Source: Monoplex corrugatus
Taxonomy: Eukaryota > Mollusca > Gastropoda > Littorinimorpha > Ranellidae
DNA length: 64,000 nt
Direction of reading: 5' to 3'
NCBI GenBank assembly: GCA_030674185.1
Contig: CM060315.1
Location: 86,905,579-86,969,578 of the forward strand
The notes under the pieces were generated by a model that ran no database searches, had not been told where the DNA came from, and worked only from the letters and a program-made list of their open reading frames with translations. Shown piece after piece: positions 22,055-33,350 of the stretch (position 1 is its first letter; each line of letters opens with the position of its first letter). The position numbers and the translations under genes were made by a program.

Positions 22055-22425
22055 ATCACAGAAAGAGAAAGGGCAGAATGGAGGGAGAGAGAGGGGGGAA
22101 AGAGAAAAAGAAAGTATGGGAGAGGAAAGAGAGGAAGGAGAGTGACAGAATGAGAGCACAGAGAGAATGGAGAGAGAGGGAGGAGAAAGGTGGGTAGAGA
22201 GAAGGTGGAAGACAAGGGGGAGAGAGACAGAGACGGGAGAAAGAGAAGGGAGAGGGAGCAGTAGAGAGACGGAGGGCGGAAAGAGAGTAGAGATGACACG
22301 ATGAAAGGGACAGGCGAAAAGTAAGAGGGGGAAGAGAAAAGAGGGAGAGAGACGGAGACCGACAGTGGGGAGAGAGAGAGAAACAAGGGGAGACAGACAG
22401 ACAAACAGAGAAAGAAAAAGACAGT
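22055..22425. repeat. Purine-rich (GA/GGGA)n tract
   Basis: Nearly all-purine top strand with GAGAGAGGGA and GACAGACA units. The long ORFs on the minus strand are composition effects. Confidence 0.85.
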
Positions 22426-22467
22426 CTGCATTGCGAAGACCATCAACCCACATATGTTTTTACATAC

Positions 22468-25036
22468 GTACATGTATACAGGTGTATGCACCAACATCCG
22501 CAAGTACTCAGGAGGACATCGACAACTTCTACGAAGTATTAGAGATGGCCAAAGTCCAATGTAAACACAAGAAGTTTCTGTAATAATGGGAGATTTTAAT
22601 GCTAAAGTGGGACAGGACAGGGTGGAGGATATAGTTGGACCTCATGGCCTTGGTATGCAAAATGAAAGGGGTGAGAAACTTGTAGAATGGGCACAGATGA
22701 ATGAGTTCATAGTACGAAACACCTGGTTTGAGCAACCAAACAGAAGAAAATGGACTTGGAGGAGTCCAGGAGATAATAACAAAAATCAGATTGATTACAT
22801 CCTGATCAACAAAAGATTTAGAAATTCTTTACTGTCAGCAAAAACACTACCAGGCGCAGACTGCAACAGTGACCACAATCCTGTAGTGGGAAGATTTAGA
22901 CTGAAATTGAGGAAAAGGAAACAGACCAAAATCAACATCAAATTAAACCTTGGACTCTTAAAGACAGATGAAGTGATACGTCAAAAATTTAATGTACACG
23001 TTCAAAACAAATTCAGTGCTCTGGAAGATGCTCGTGACAATGAAGAACAATGGACAAAGTTGAGGAATTCGATAAATGAAGCTTGTGAGGAAATCCCTAA
23101 GGCAGATAGAAAAGCAAAAAAGAGCTGGATGACTAATGAAATTTTGGGTTTGATGGAGGAAAGGAGGAAGGCAAAGATAAACGAAGAGATCTACAGGAAG
23201 ATAAACAAGGAGATCAGGAATAGGTGCAATGAAGCTAAGGAAGCTTGGCTGAAAACAATGTGCAAAGAAATAGAAGACCAACACAAAACGGATCCTCAGG
23301 GTATGTACAGACGAATTGAAGAAACTGTTCACAGGAAAAATATATGCACATCAACTGGGTGCTTGAAATCGAAAGATGGCATGCTTATCATGGAAAAGGA
23401 CAAAATATTAGATAGATGGGGAGAGTACATTAAAGACCTTTTTGAGGATAGATGGGAAGAGTACATTAAAGACCTTTTTGAGGATGACAGAAACGAAGAA
23501 CACATTATAAAAAAGAACTTTGAAGGACCACCCATAATGAAAGATGAAGTTAGAGCGGCACTGAAAAAGATGAAACCAGGAAAAGCCCCAGGACCAGACA
23601 AAATTACTACAGAGATGATTGAGGTTCTGGAGGAATTTGGCATAGAAAAAATAACAATCCTCCTCAATGAAATTTACGACACTGGAAAAATCCCCAAAGA
23701 TATGTCAAAATCAATTTTCATTGTACTTCCAAAGAAGACAGGGGCTATAGAATGCGAACTCCATCGCACGATCAGTTTGATGAGTCATGTAACAAAATTC
23801 CTGTTAAGAATAATCATGATGAGGACAAGGAATAGAATCAAAAGAGAATAGCAGAAGAACAGTGTGGATTTGTGGAGGGGAAAGGAACTATTAATGCCAT
23901 ATACATCCTAAGAACTATCATAGAGAGGTCAATGAATGAATCAGGATTTGTATTTATGCTTTGTTGACTATACCAAGGCTTTCGATCGGGTACGACATGA
24001 TGAATTGATCAACCAACTGGAGAGACTCAATGTCGATGGAAAAGATCTACGAATAATCAGGAATATGTACTGGGAACAAACAGCTGCAATGAGAATAGAA
24101 AACAATATAAGCTCTTTTCAAAACATCAAAAGAGGAGTCAGACAGGGTTGTGTTTTGTCACCAGATCTGTTTTCGCTTTACGGTGAGAACATCATGAGAA
24201 ACCTAGAAGAAGACTATGGATTAAAGGCTGGAGGGAAAGCGATAAACAACATTCGATACGCAGATGACACCGTGCTAATTGCAGAAAATGAAAGGGACCT
24301 ACAAAACCTTGTGAATATACTAGAAATAGAAAGCAGGGGTAAAGGGCTGGAATTAAACAGCAGGAAGACTGAAGTCATGGTGATCAGTAAAAAACATGAA
24401 ATCCCCTCATGCAAAATAACAGCAAAGGGCACAACCTTGACACAGGTTGATAAATTCAAATACCTGGGAACGATCATTTCATCAGACGGCAGATGCACAT
24501 CAGAAATAGCCGGCAGAATCGGCCAAGACAAAACAGCATTCGGGAAGATGACAGGCACTCTTACCAACAAATGCCTATCAATTAACATCAGGAAGAGAGT
24601 TGTTGAATGTTGTATAGAACCAATACTGTTGTACGGATGTGAGGCGCGGACAGTCAACAAGCAAAGCCAGAACAAGATTGAGGCAGCCGAGATGTGGTTT
24701 CTAAGAAGAATGTTGAGAGTTCCATGGACAGCAAAGAAAACAAATGAGACAGTCTTGATGGAGGCAGACACAAGTAGATCACTCATAAGGCCAAGGAAGA
24801 TTAGGATAAGACAGGCAACATTTATAGGCCATTTTATGAGGAAGGGGGATTTGGAGCACCTGGTCCCAACGGGAAAGCTGGAGGGAAAGAGAGCACCGGG
24901 TAGACCCAGGGAGAAAATGCTGGACGGACTTGCAGAGTGGCTGGGTACGAGGGGGGTGGGAGAGATGCTGGGGGCAACGAGAGATAGAGACAGATGGAAG
25001 TCCATGATCGCCAACACCATGCGGCAGGGCACCTGA
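22468..25036 (+). pseudogene. RTE endonuclease-reverse transcriptase pseudogene
   Basis: Endonuclease part: a first segment (about 22468-22575) shifts frame just before the open stretch 22586-23851, which carries GDFNAKVG (22589-22612), WTWRSPGDNNKNQIDYILI and the catalytic SDHNPV (22868-22885). The connector follows, with PGKAPGPDKITTEMI. One lost A near 23848 breaks the frame. The segment 23848-23935 (EEQCGFVEGKGTINAIYIL) runs in another frame, and loss of two bases near 23932 leads to 23936-25036, which holds YTKAFDRVRHDEL, GVRQGCVLSPDLF, YADD (24257-24268), RVPWTAKKTN and GRPREKMLDG. Oddities are a 36-bp in-frame tandem duplication at 23411-23482 and a 6-bp insertion near 24790. Three frameshifts make it inactive, but the sequence is otherwise well preserved. 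Confidence 0.9.
23411..23482 (+). repeat. 36-bp in-frame tandem duplication in RTE ORF
   Basis: Two copies of the block GATAGATGGGxAGAGTACAT, one at 23411 and one at 23447, each ending TTTTTGAG. The product would read twice through EEYIKDLFED-like residues in the connector. Confidence 0.9.
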
Positions 25037-25045
25037 TGATGATGA

Positions 25046-25345
25046 TATGTATACATCCATACATACCTATAGACACATTCACACTTAACAGATAAATACA
25101 GCGACTGACAGACTGACAGACAGACAGTACGAAACAGACATAAAAGCAGAGTACGCGCACATCCGTACAGCGCAATCGTGCGTTAAACAGAGAAAACAGA
25201 CCGTTTGTGCACAGGCATGAAACAAATCGTCCGTGTTGGCGGGACCTCCTGCAGGCCAACAAGCATTATAAAAATCAGTCGCTATGGTTTCAGTCATCCC
25301 TCCCCCCCCCCTCTCTCTCCTCTCTCTCTCTCTCTGTGGCAGAGC
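25046..25345. repeat. Microsatellite tracts: ATAC, GACA, (CT)n
   Basis: TACATACA units directly after the RTE tail, CAGACAGA at 25108-25126, and a C/CT run at 25298-25335. 25345-25690 is unrecognised. Confidence 0.75.
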
Positions 25346-25689
25346 TCAAGACTATGATTCGCACAATGTGTGCCAACGATGATCAGGACAACAGGAAAGG
25401 GGGATGGAGGGGGATGAGAAGCCTGACTGTCGGGTAGTGGAGAGGTGTCCTCGTGATTACATCCCTGCCTGGGTAGAAAGAGATCTTCAGTGTACCACGG
25501 GAATTTTCTGTCTTTATTGCAACCTCCCAAAGACCTTGCCAGTTGGTCTGAGTGCAATCTTTTGGAGGTCATGATTTCAGTTCATGTTGCTTACAGCCCA
25601 GCCGACCACTAAGGCGTATCGGGGCTAACTCCATGTTGAAGAAAACTTCAAATCTCCTTAAAAACCCAATAGTTGAAAACCAAGTGATT

Positions 25690-26007
25690 AGCTTTTCAAG
25701 TCTAAAATGCAGTGAAAAATATTTCCCGTACAGATATCAGATAAAATGTATTGATCTCTTGTAGAAACTTGAAAACTGCATCTAGACGAACATCTCTGAA
25801 GAGGTTCTGTGTGGAGTCTGCTGTGCAGTGCTTTTGTCTCACATCGTGTGATTCCAAGCATTCAATGACAAAGTGTTTGATGCTGAATGGCTCATCACAC
25901 GGTGTGCACCATACTGCTCCGTCATTTCTGCAAAAGCTATGAACGAGTGTAGAACGTGTGACTCGTGTATAACTCACACAATACCGTCTTTCTGTGGTTC
26001 CCAAGGA
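25690..26007 (-). pseudogene. I-clade-like LINE C-terminal remnant
   Basis: The minus strand reads RRYCVSYTRVTRSTLVHSF, then CTPCDEPFSIKHFVIECLES, then NLFRDVRLDAVFKFLQEIN. A C..C..P.S.KH...EC block ending in a F.FL.EI helix is the usual C-terminal tail that follows RNase H in I/Jockey-like LINE proteins. The rest of the element is absent. The open frame runs on (through chance) into the neighbouring RTE remnant at 26008. Confidence 0.6.
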
Positions 26008-26285
26008 CATCATCATCATCATCATCATCATGTGCCCTGCCACATAGCGTTGGCGATCATGGCCCTCCATATGTATCTATCCCTTGTTGCCGCAAGCACA
26101 TCTTCCACCCTCTATGTCTTCAGCCACTCTGCAAGTCCGTCCAATGTTTTCTCCCAGGGTCTACAGGGCGCTCTCTTTCCCTCCAGCTTTTGTGTTGTGA
26201 CCAGGTGCTCTAATTCCCTTTTCCTCATAAAATGGCCTATAAATATAGCCTGTCTTTTCCTAATCTTCATTATCAATGATCTTGT
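26008..26285 (-). mobile_element. BovB-like RTE 3' end fragment
   Basis: (ATC)n at 26008-26030 is the GAT tail in reverse. The following ~250 bp matches the last coding block of the other RTE copies (CATTTTATGAGGAAAAGGGA on the minus strand near 26232). It is extremely 5'-truncated and inserted directly against the I-like remnant. Confidence 0.85.
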
Positions 26286-26878
26286 CCACAAGGACAGGTG
26301 GAAGGAACTGTTTTAATGGCGGGGCGAAATTAGAAACGTCTGTCTGGTTGTTTCGATCCTCTTGGGATGATATGACAAACTGAGGTCCGCGCGCAACATT
26401 CACATGGTAATTACATGTAAGAGACCGAGCAGTCTCTGAAAAAAAAACGTTTGAAGAAACGTTCTCTTTCGTAAGTAAACCAAATTATTTACACAGAGTA
26501 AACAAACCAAATGACGAACAATGATGACCATGTCATTTTAAGAATCTCACTTTTTAATAAAAATGTCGAAGAAAAAGTCAATGTGTGTACTTCCTAAGGC
26601 CTCTGCACATTTAAATTTCATACGAAATTAAACTTGATGTTAGAGGCGAGGACAATAATGGATTGCCACAACAATGAAAACAGAAAAGTGAGCATTGTCA
26701 GACGTTGCTGAGAAAGTGCTATACACACACCTTCGTCAAAACGTGTTGTATTTATTGTCAAAAGTCCGTGTGATCTTCATCGTGATACCAAAACTTCCAC
26801 ACTTATGCATTCGCCATTCCTTCTAAGTGCACACTTTTGACTCAAATGTGGTCAGGGTTCATCCAGAAACAGCTGACA

Positions 26879-26880
<2 letters not shown>
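26286..26880. other. Unrecognised intergenic stretch
   Basis: Moderately AT-rich DNA without repeats, RNA genes or an ORF that I can support. Confidence 0.4.
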
Positions 26881-26881
<1 letters not shown>

Positions 26882-26941
<60 letters not shown>

Positions 26942-26952
26942 TCTCTCTCTCC
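26882..26952. repeat. (CT)n microsatellite
   Basis: About 34 CT units with one CCCT interruption. Followed by an A-run near 26983 and unrecognised DNA to 27430. Confidence 0.95.
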
Positions 26953-27434
26953 GCTTTATTTGTCATGTAACAATACAGCTTAGAAAAAAAAAAATGGGAG
27001 TAGGGGTAGGCAGGACTTTTGAAATGATGTCAATACAGCAGCACATCACAATCTTTATTTAACGGTCTATTGTAATAAACAGACAAGGATGATTCCTGAA
27101 TCTCGCACTAAGATTTTTCCACCTCTGTCTGGAGATGACCATTGTTTTGTGAAATTATAATAGGCACAATCTTATTATAATTTACACATATATCACGCCT
27201 AAACGAATATTATCCATCAAAGAATTTCACTTACTTTTTGTTAGGCCTGAAACAAGAAAACTCTCAGCATGTCTGTAGATGGATTTACACCAATTCTTGT
27301 CACAGATCTCATTTAACAATACGGTTTTGTACGGTGCTGATCGCATCATGCGAGTTTTGGATGTGACACACACCTGAAAATGTGAATCTTTCTAAGGATC
27401 ATCACACTTAGTTTCTTTTGGTTTGGTTTTGCAG

Positions 27435-27494
27435 GCGGGGGGCGCATTTTGTACGTCATCTTAATGGCCATGGAAGCTGCGACTGCTTCAGCAA
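27435..27494 (+). other. Possible isolated exon (weak)
   Basis: A T-rich stretch ending TTTTGCAG precedes 27435 and GTAAGA begins at 27495. The 60-bp interval has one stop-free frame (third base start) reading GRILYVILMAMEAATASA. Splice signals this good are expected by chance in 64 kb, no partner exon is seen and no family is recognised. Confidence 0.15.
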
Positions 27495-27511
27495 GTAAGA
27501 CAAGTGGAAAC

Positions 27512-27524
27512 TAACTCTCTCTCA

Positions 27525-27555
<31 letters not shown>

Positions 27556-27572
27556 CGCGCGCGCGCGCGCAT
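27512..27572. repeat. (CT)n-(CA)n-(GC)n microsatellite
   Basis: CTCT units, CACACA, then an alternating CG run, which could adopt Z-DNA. Confidence 0.85.
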
Positions 27573-27615
27573 GCATGCACAAAAATTAAATGACATGGTT
27601 CACCGTTTCGTTCTT

Positions 27616-27719
27616 GTAAAACCATCCTAGACATACAGTGTTAGGCCTTCATGCTGTATTGACTGACGTAAAACCATCCTAGACATACAGTGTTAGGCCT
27701 TCATGTTGTATTGACTGAC
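27616..27719. repeat. 52-bp tandem duplication
   Basis: Two copies beginning GTAAAACCATCCTAGACATA at 27616 and 27668. They differ at one base. Confidence 0.95.
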
Positions 27720-27784
27720 GTAAATTAGCTTCCACTGTCAGATGAACTGATGAGGTGCGCGTCAGTACACGTGCACAGTCGCGG

Positions 27785-27785
27785 T

Positions 27786-27820
<35 letters not shown>

Positions 27821-27940
27821 GACAGATCGACCACAGACATACAAAGAGAGAAGAAAGAGAGGACAGAATGACAGACACGCAGAGAGACAGAGGGAGGGAA
27901 GGAGAGGGGAGGGAGAGGGGGAGAGAGAGAGAGCTCGATC
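27785..27940. repeat. (GACA)n and purine-rich tract
   Basis: GACA units 27789-27818, then AGAGAGGGAGG-type DNA. 27940-28260 is unrecognised. Confidence 0.85.
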
Positions 27941-28270
27941 GAACCCAAGATTCGGGACGTCCGAAGTTTCCCATTTCAATAACGTGTCTGTGTCGTAACT
28001 AACGTGCCTTTCTCGTATTACTAGTCATGGAGTACACCTGGCCTTCAATCAATCACATTCACCAATGCAACAGACGGTGCAGCAGACAAAGGTATAATTC
28101 TGTACATGCAAAAATAAAACTTTTTTTTTTCATTTCGAGGTTAAACAATTTTTGCTTCTAGAAAATGAAACGTTTCTCTTCGCATGCTAAGTACGCGCCG
28201 TAGTGGGCGTGGCAATTAATAACCAAAGTCAACCGGACAAGGACGCGCAATTATTCGCTGAAGAGAGAGA

Positions 28271-28484
28271 CAGGGGGGGGGGGGGGGGCTGAAGGATGGA
28301 AGGAGGGAGTACAGTGATGGGACCTTAGAGTTTGTTGTTTTAGTATTCGAATGATTTCTCACTGTTTTTTACTGTTCTTCTTTCAACTGCTTCTTCTGAT
28401 TCTTCCTTTCTTCTTCCTCCTCTTTCCTTCTTCTTCTTCTTCTTCCTTTCCTCCTTCCTCCCCTTCTTCTCCTCTTCCTTCTCT

Positions 28485-28524
<40 letters not shown>

Positions 28525-28560
28525 TTCTCTCTATCTCTTCCATACTTTTTTCCCTTTTTT
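28271..28560. repeat. G-run and pyrimidine-rich (TTC/CT)n tract
   Basis: A run of about 17 Gs at 28273-28289, then TTCTTC, TTCC and CTCT units from 28376 to 28560. Confidence 0.85.
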
Positions 28561-28670
28561 TCCTTCCTTATTTATAATTTCACCGACACAAATACACAAC
28601 ACCTGTGATTAGTGCTTTTGATAAGCCACTCACTCAGTCACCGCAATACCCGTATTAGTAGGCATATTGT

Positions 28671-28856
28671 TGCGTGCGTGCGTGCGTGCGTGCGCGAGCG
28701 CGCGCGCGCCTGTGTGTATATGTGTATGTGTGCTGTGTGGCATGTGCGTGCGTGTATGTGTGTGTACGTGTGTGTGTGTGTGCGTGTGCGTGCGTGCGTG
28801 CGTGTGTGCCTGCGCGTGTGCGTGTGCGTGTGCGTGCGGCGTGCGTGCGTGCGTGC

Positions 28857-28936
<80 letters not shown>
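28671..28936. repeat. (GCGT)n / (GT)n compound microsatellite
   Basis: GCGT units, a CG run near 28693-28709, mixed GT/GCGT, then about 37 GT units. 28936-29190 is unrecognised. Confidence 0.93.
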
Positions 28937-28938
<2 letters not shown>

Positions 28939-29190
28939 ATTACAACAAAAGGTGATTAAAGAGGCCAACCACAAAATGCTCGTTTGACTGCTGTGTCACG
29001 AACCCCATCCGGTCCCATGTCTGACCACTGGCTATCTGTGCAGCACTGCTGGTCATTCTTATCACCACTGTCCTAACCCTCTGACTGAAGCTAGTGTAGT
29101 CAGTTTACTGATGGGGCAGGCTTCTTCCCCCTGAACAAAAGAACTGGAAGAAAAAAATATCGGTTAACACAATCAACCCCCCCCCACCCT

Positions 29191-29276
29191 TCTCTCTCTC
29201 TCTCTCTCTCAATTACACACATAGATTCACTCACTCTCCCCCTTCTCTCTGTTGCTTTCAATTACATACATACATA

Positions 29277-29334
<58 letters not shown>

Positions 29335-29336
29335 AC
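29191..29336. repeat. (CT)n microsatellites
   Basis: CT runs at 29193-29210 and 29280-29331 separated by CATACATACATA. Confidence 0.9.
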
Positions 29337-29345
29337 CGCGCGGCA

Positions 29346-29765
29346 TCATGGTGTGTTTGTGTGTATGCGTGTGTGTGTGCGCGTGTGTGTGTATGAGAGA
29401 GAGAGAGAGGTAGAGACAGAAGTGACAGAGAAGGCAGAGACAGAGAGAGACGGGGGTAGGGAAGGAGAGAGAGATAGAGGGAGACAAACAGGGGGAGGAA
29501 GGGGGGAGAGAGAGAGAAGACGGGGGAGTAGGGAGGGTGACAGAGAGCGGCAGGGAGAGTGGGAGAGAAAGATAAACAGAGCTACAGAACAGTATCCATC
29601 GTAGACAGACAGACAGACAGACAGACTGAGACAGACTGAGCGCGCTAAACCATCAGGAAAGTAGCCATCATAGGGTGAGGCAGAGAACATAAAAACAGAT
29701 CAGCACGAGCGAGCAATCAGTACGAGTATTAATCATCAAGACGCAGGGAGAGGAGGGAGGTAGGG

Positions 29766-29800
<35 letters not shown>

Positions 29801-30235
29801 GACAGACAGACAGGACAGACACCGAAGACAGAAAGAAAAATAGACAGTGAGAGAGAGGGAAAGGGACAGACATTTACCACCAGTGGCCATCACACAGACA
29901 GAAACAGACAAGCAGACCGACAAAACGTGAACTACCGATCAGAGGCCACCAGAAAGAGAGAATGGGGGGAGGGAGGAGAGAGGAAGGCTGGCGAGACAGA
30001 GAGGGAGGGAAAGAGGAGGAGGAGAGAGAGGAGGGAGAGAGAGGAAGTAAGTAAGGAAGCAAGCGCACATGAGAGACAGACGGAGACAGACAGACAGACA
30101 GACAGACGGAGACAGACAGACAGAAACAGACTAAAGACAGGAGACAGAGACAGGACAGACAGACGAACAAGGACAGAGACAAGGACGGAAGACAGACAGA
30201 TAGACAGAGACAGAGCGAGCACATCAAACTATCAG
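29346..30235. repeat. Purine-rich (GA)/(GACA)n block
   Basis: GT/GC units to 29392, then GAGA- and GACA-based DNA to 30210, with GACA arrays at 29606, 29771 and 30080. ORFs on the minus strand are Leu/Ser-rich composition effects. 30235-30800 shows only GGTGAT units near 30455-30500. Confidence 0.88.
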
Positions 30236-30834
30236 AACTGTAGATATACAAGGCAGAAGGGCAGATAGAGAAAGACCGACCGCGAGCAAAGCTGTATCAC
30301 AACAATACACATAATCATTATCTGCATTAAAAATTAACCAGCCTTTCTTTGTGCAAGGCTGGCAGAACATCACGACTAATTGATCATCATTATCATCACT
30401 ATCATCCTCATCCTCTCCCATAACTGTTGTGGTTCTTGCCGTTTGAAAGGTATGCTAGTGGTGATGGTGGTGGTGATGGTGGGAGGTGATGTGATTACTA
30501 AACCGACGCATCAGCGAGCGTTTTACCCCATCTCTTGTTTCAGCGTCCGGCTGAAACCTTTTAGTAATCAATCCACGAAAGCCGGAAGTCAGTTGGACGG
30601 TTAATCAATCAATGAATCTATCAACCACTTAGTCTGTTTCTCAGTCATATTGTATTATACCTTACCGCGTGTACTTAGCTAATGCACGTGGTCAGCTCGC
30701 CAACAGCTTCAGTTCTCAGTTGCTCCGCAAAAACAAAAAAATCCGATTATGTGTTATACGCAGTCAGTCCAAATGAATTTAGAGAAAAGCGATATACACG
30801 TATGATTTGTGCTGAGACTTCTGAGTCCAGACTT

Positions 30835-31115
30835 CCGTTTAGGTTAGTTACTACAGATCCCCACACGTCTCGAGTTCAATTCCACCTGGCAACATAACAG
30901 TTGGCTTTTTCCTGCCTATCGTAATGCTCCAGTCAGTCTGTGCTGTCTGTCAGTCAGCCCTCTCTCCATTTATCATTTCAACACCTTGCCAGTGTCAATA
31001 CATTTTGCACAGGATCAGAGTTTGCCAGGTAACTGCTGGCAGATTTAGGTGGAGCGCATATAGAGCGGTCCTGGTGTAATCAATCCCTCTGGAACCAACT
31101 CCAGGCTCCAAACAC
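30835..31115 (+). mobile_element. SINE family X, copy 2
   Basis: Head with CGAGTTCAATTCCACCTGGC (B-box-like) near 30868. Body with CACCTTGCCAGTGTC near 30980 and GTTTGCCAGGTAACTGCTGG, then CAGATTTAGGTGGAGCGCAT near 31049. Same block order as the copy at 6186. Confidence 0.7.
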
Positions 31116-31424
31116 CCCAAACCACCGGGTAGGACCTGAAGTCTCCGTGTGCATAAGATTTATCTGCAGGATAGGGCCTATGCCATTATCACTAATCTTT
31201 GGATCTAATCCATCACATGCTATCAGTGGCATCAGTGCATATGACATGTATGTATTCCCAGCCAGGGGACGCCATCTTCAAAGCTGATACTGAAACTGAA
31301 ACCCAGCACCACCAGTAATCGCCGATGTCAATTTGATTTTCTTTGGTCTTTGGTGAACAAATATTTTGTATTGTATTAATGGGTTGCAGTTCATATCATT
31401 AAAGATGAACAAGTTTCAAGTAAA

Positions 31425-31542
31425 ATCACACTGCACTTTCACGACTTTTGTGATTATTACATCCTCGCAATGCTAATGTTTCTTAATAGCTATGTTTCAT
31501 TTGAGTTCAAAGTCTCCAAATGAAAGAACCAGTGGCGGAGAA

Positions 31543-31617
<75 letters not shown>

Positions 31618-31883
31618 ACAAAACAACAACAACAAAATAACCAAAAAAAAACGCCTTTTGACGGTAAACGTGTCAGTTTAAACGGAAAAGCACAAAGAAT
31701 TGACCATCCAAAGACTGATGCACACAACATGATACATACTACAATTTTCACTGTAACTTCTACATTTACTATACGGTCTTGGCCATGGTATACCAAAGAA
31801 TCAGGTGGAATTTTCTCTCAGCCAAGAAACATTAGCATTGCGAGGATGTAATAATCACAAAAGTCGTGAAAGTGCAGTGTGAT
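31425..31883. mobile_element. Inverted-repeat element with perfect 60-bp arms
   Basis: 31425-31484 and 31824-31883 are exact reverse complements (60 of 60), ending ATCACACTGCACTTTCACGA at the left. The 339-bp interior contains a (CA)n microsatellite and no transposase. I see no convincing target-site duplication. It may be a non-autonomous DNA transposon or a foldback rearrangement. Confidence 0.75.
31541..31617. repeat. (CA)n microsatellite
   Basis: About 36 CA units inside the inverted-repeat element. Confidence 0.95.
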
Positions 31884-31884
31884 G

Positions 31885-32215
31885 GAATGATGGAAACTGG
31901 TCGGTGCTTCTGAGAGAGCCCTGGTGTTAAGATCAGATGTCTGGAGTTCAATCCTAGCCTGCAACATTAAAACCTGGCTTGTTGGCTGCCCATCATAATG
32001 TTGTCATCACATTGGTGCTATCAGTGTGTCATCTCAAGTCCCTGCCTCTCCCCCTTTCAAGACCTTGCCAGCGCGTAAGGTTGTGCTAAGACTCAGCCAG
32101 TCTGCCAGATAATTGCCAGCATATACGGATGGAGCGTGTATGGAGTTGTTCGAATGCGATGAATCCCTCTTGAACTCTCTCCAAACTCCGGTTGCTAAGT
32201 ACATCGAACAGTTTG
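31885..32215 (+). mobile_element. SINE family X, copy 3
   Basis: GGAGTTCAATCCTAGCCTGC near 31942 (B-box-like), then GCCCATCATAATGTTGTCAT, CAAGACCTTGCCAGCGC near 32060, and GTCTGCCAGATAATTGCCAG followed by GATGGAGCGTGTATGGAG. It is the most complete uninterrupted copy. It directly abuts the right arm of the inverted-repeat element. Confidence 0.75.
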
Positions 32216-32474
32216 CATACAACTCAAAATGATCCATATTTTGTACAGAGGAAAACAAAGTGATGGTCACTTCTTTAACATACGCACACATTAAACAAGC
32301 ATTAGATTTTGATGTATGCCACATAAACCATATTTTATTTCCATTTAGACCCAGAGCTCTAGTTCTGAATCTTGCTAATACGTCTCGGTGTCACTTGGTT
32401 GTCGCTACGCTTACATGCCTCTCGGCTTGAAATATAGTTTAAAAGAGAAAAACCAATTGTTTTGACTTTTCACT

Positions 32475-32800
32475 GTCTATTTGAGAAGTCTGGTTGCTTC
32501 TTTTGACAGAGTGATGGACTGGAAACCTGGTATCTCGTGTTCCTTCCGCAGCAACAAAAACTGTCTGTTCGCTGCCCGTGTGAAGGTTTCGATCACTCTG
32601 CTGAGTTTACTTATTTTACAGGGTCCTCTCCCATCCTCTTCCCATCTCAAGACCTTGATGGCGCAAAAGGTTTTACACATATTTAAGGAGTCTGCCAAAT
32701 ACTTGCTGGCCAATTTAGGTGGAGTGTATATTTATGGAACTGTCCGACTGTGATAAATCATACTTGAACAAACTTCGATCTCTACACTTCTGACTCCTTT
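32475..32800 (+). mobile_element. SINE family X, copy 4
   Basis: Diverged head, then GTCTGTTCGCTGCCCGTG, CATCTCAAGACCTTGATGGC, GTCTGCCAAATACTTGCTGG and TTTAGGTGGAGTGTATAT, ending near TGTGATAAATCATACTTGAA. Only about 270 bp from copy 3. 32800-33160 is unrecognised. Confidence 0.7.
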
Positions 32801-33164
32801 TGAGAGTGCCAGTTTTATGTTATGTATCTTAAGACATTAGCAATTATTTTCATTGTGTGAGCTTATAGTTGTTACAGACTCCTGACATATCCAAACAATG
32901 GTAAATCCAATTAATGTCAACACTTCTTTTAACACGTTGTGTTAACAGCATCTCCTAAGTTTGCCTACATACTCTTGCCATCGGTGACTGTGTAACTTTC
33001 AACCAATATTTCATACATTTAATGACTTGTAAAACAAACACATAAAATACACGTTACCTTAAGTTGCTCTGGCGTGATATTTAGGGCATCCACCTCACAC
33101 ATATCCCCCATCCCTTCCATCCCTAAATCATCTATCAGAATTTCCAGTCAACCTATTTTTGTAT

Positions 33165-33350
33165 CGGGGAAAGAGCGATAGGGTAGAGGGGGAGAGAAAG
33201 GGAGATGGTGAGGGACAAAGAGGGGGGGGGAGAGAGAAAGAAGAGAAAAGAGAGAAGAGACACAAAACGAGAAAGACAGACAGACGGACAGACAGACAGA
33301 CAGAGACTGAGAGACACAGATAGAGAGACGGACAGACAGACAGAGACGCA
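33165..33350. repeat. Purine-rich (GA)/(GACA)n tract
   Basis: GGGGAGAGAAAG followed by GACAGACGGACAGACAG. A G-run lies at 33456-33477. 33480-33840 is unrecognised. Confidence 0.85.

Larger units (their letters stand above)
22462..25045 (+). mobile_element. BovB-like RTE LINE, longest copy
   Basis: Retains the second half of the APE-type endonuclease, the connector, the reverse transcriptase and the short 3' end. The stop codon (TGA at about 25034) is itself the beginning of the GATGATGAT tail, so there is almost no 3' UTR, as is usual for RTE elements. The 5' end is truncated within the endonuclease (VYAPTSASTQEDIDNFYEVL). Related copies lie at 3763-5249 (-), 12597-13982 (+), 26008-26285 (-) and 59545-60065 (-). 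Confidence 0.9.

Noticed and set aside
15390..22145. Long overlapping frames (up to 484 codons) on both strands of the 54-bp array as real genes
   Set aside because: A 54-bp unit without a stop in some frame keeps those frames open automatically. Frequent single-base indels and mostly non-silent differences argue against a protein.
25332..25440. An exon after the (CT)n tract (TGTGGCAG acceptor, open to a stop at 25435)
   Set aside because: The polypyrimidine tract is a microsatellite, no donor is needed or seen, and the 36-residue frame matches nothing known to me.
28340..30270. Arg/Glu/Asp-rich and Leu/Ser-rich frames over purine tracts (also 22040-22450, 37900-42100, 57000-57280, 58000-58740)
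   Set aside because: They follow from GA/GACA composition. Equivalent frames exist on both strands and no domain is present.
31541..31617. The CA repeat between the 60-bp arms as evidence of a retroelement tail
   Set aside because: It is internal to the inverted-repeat structure and not at an element end.
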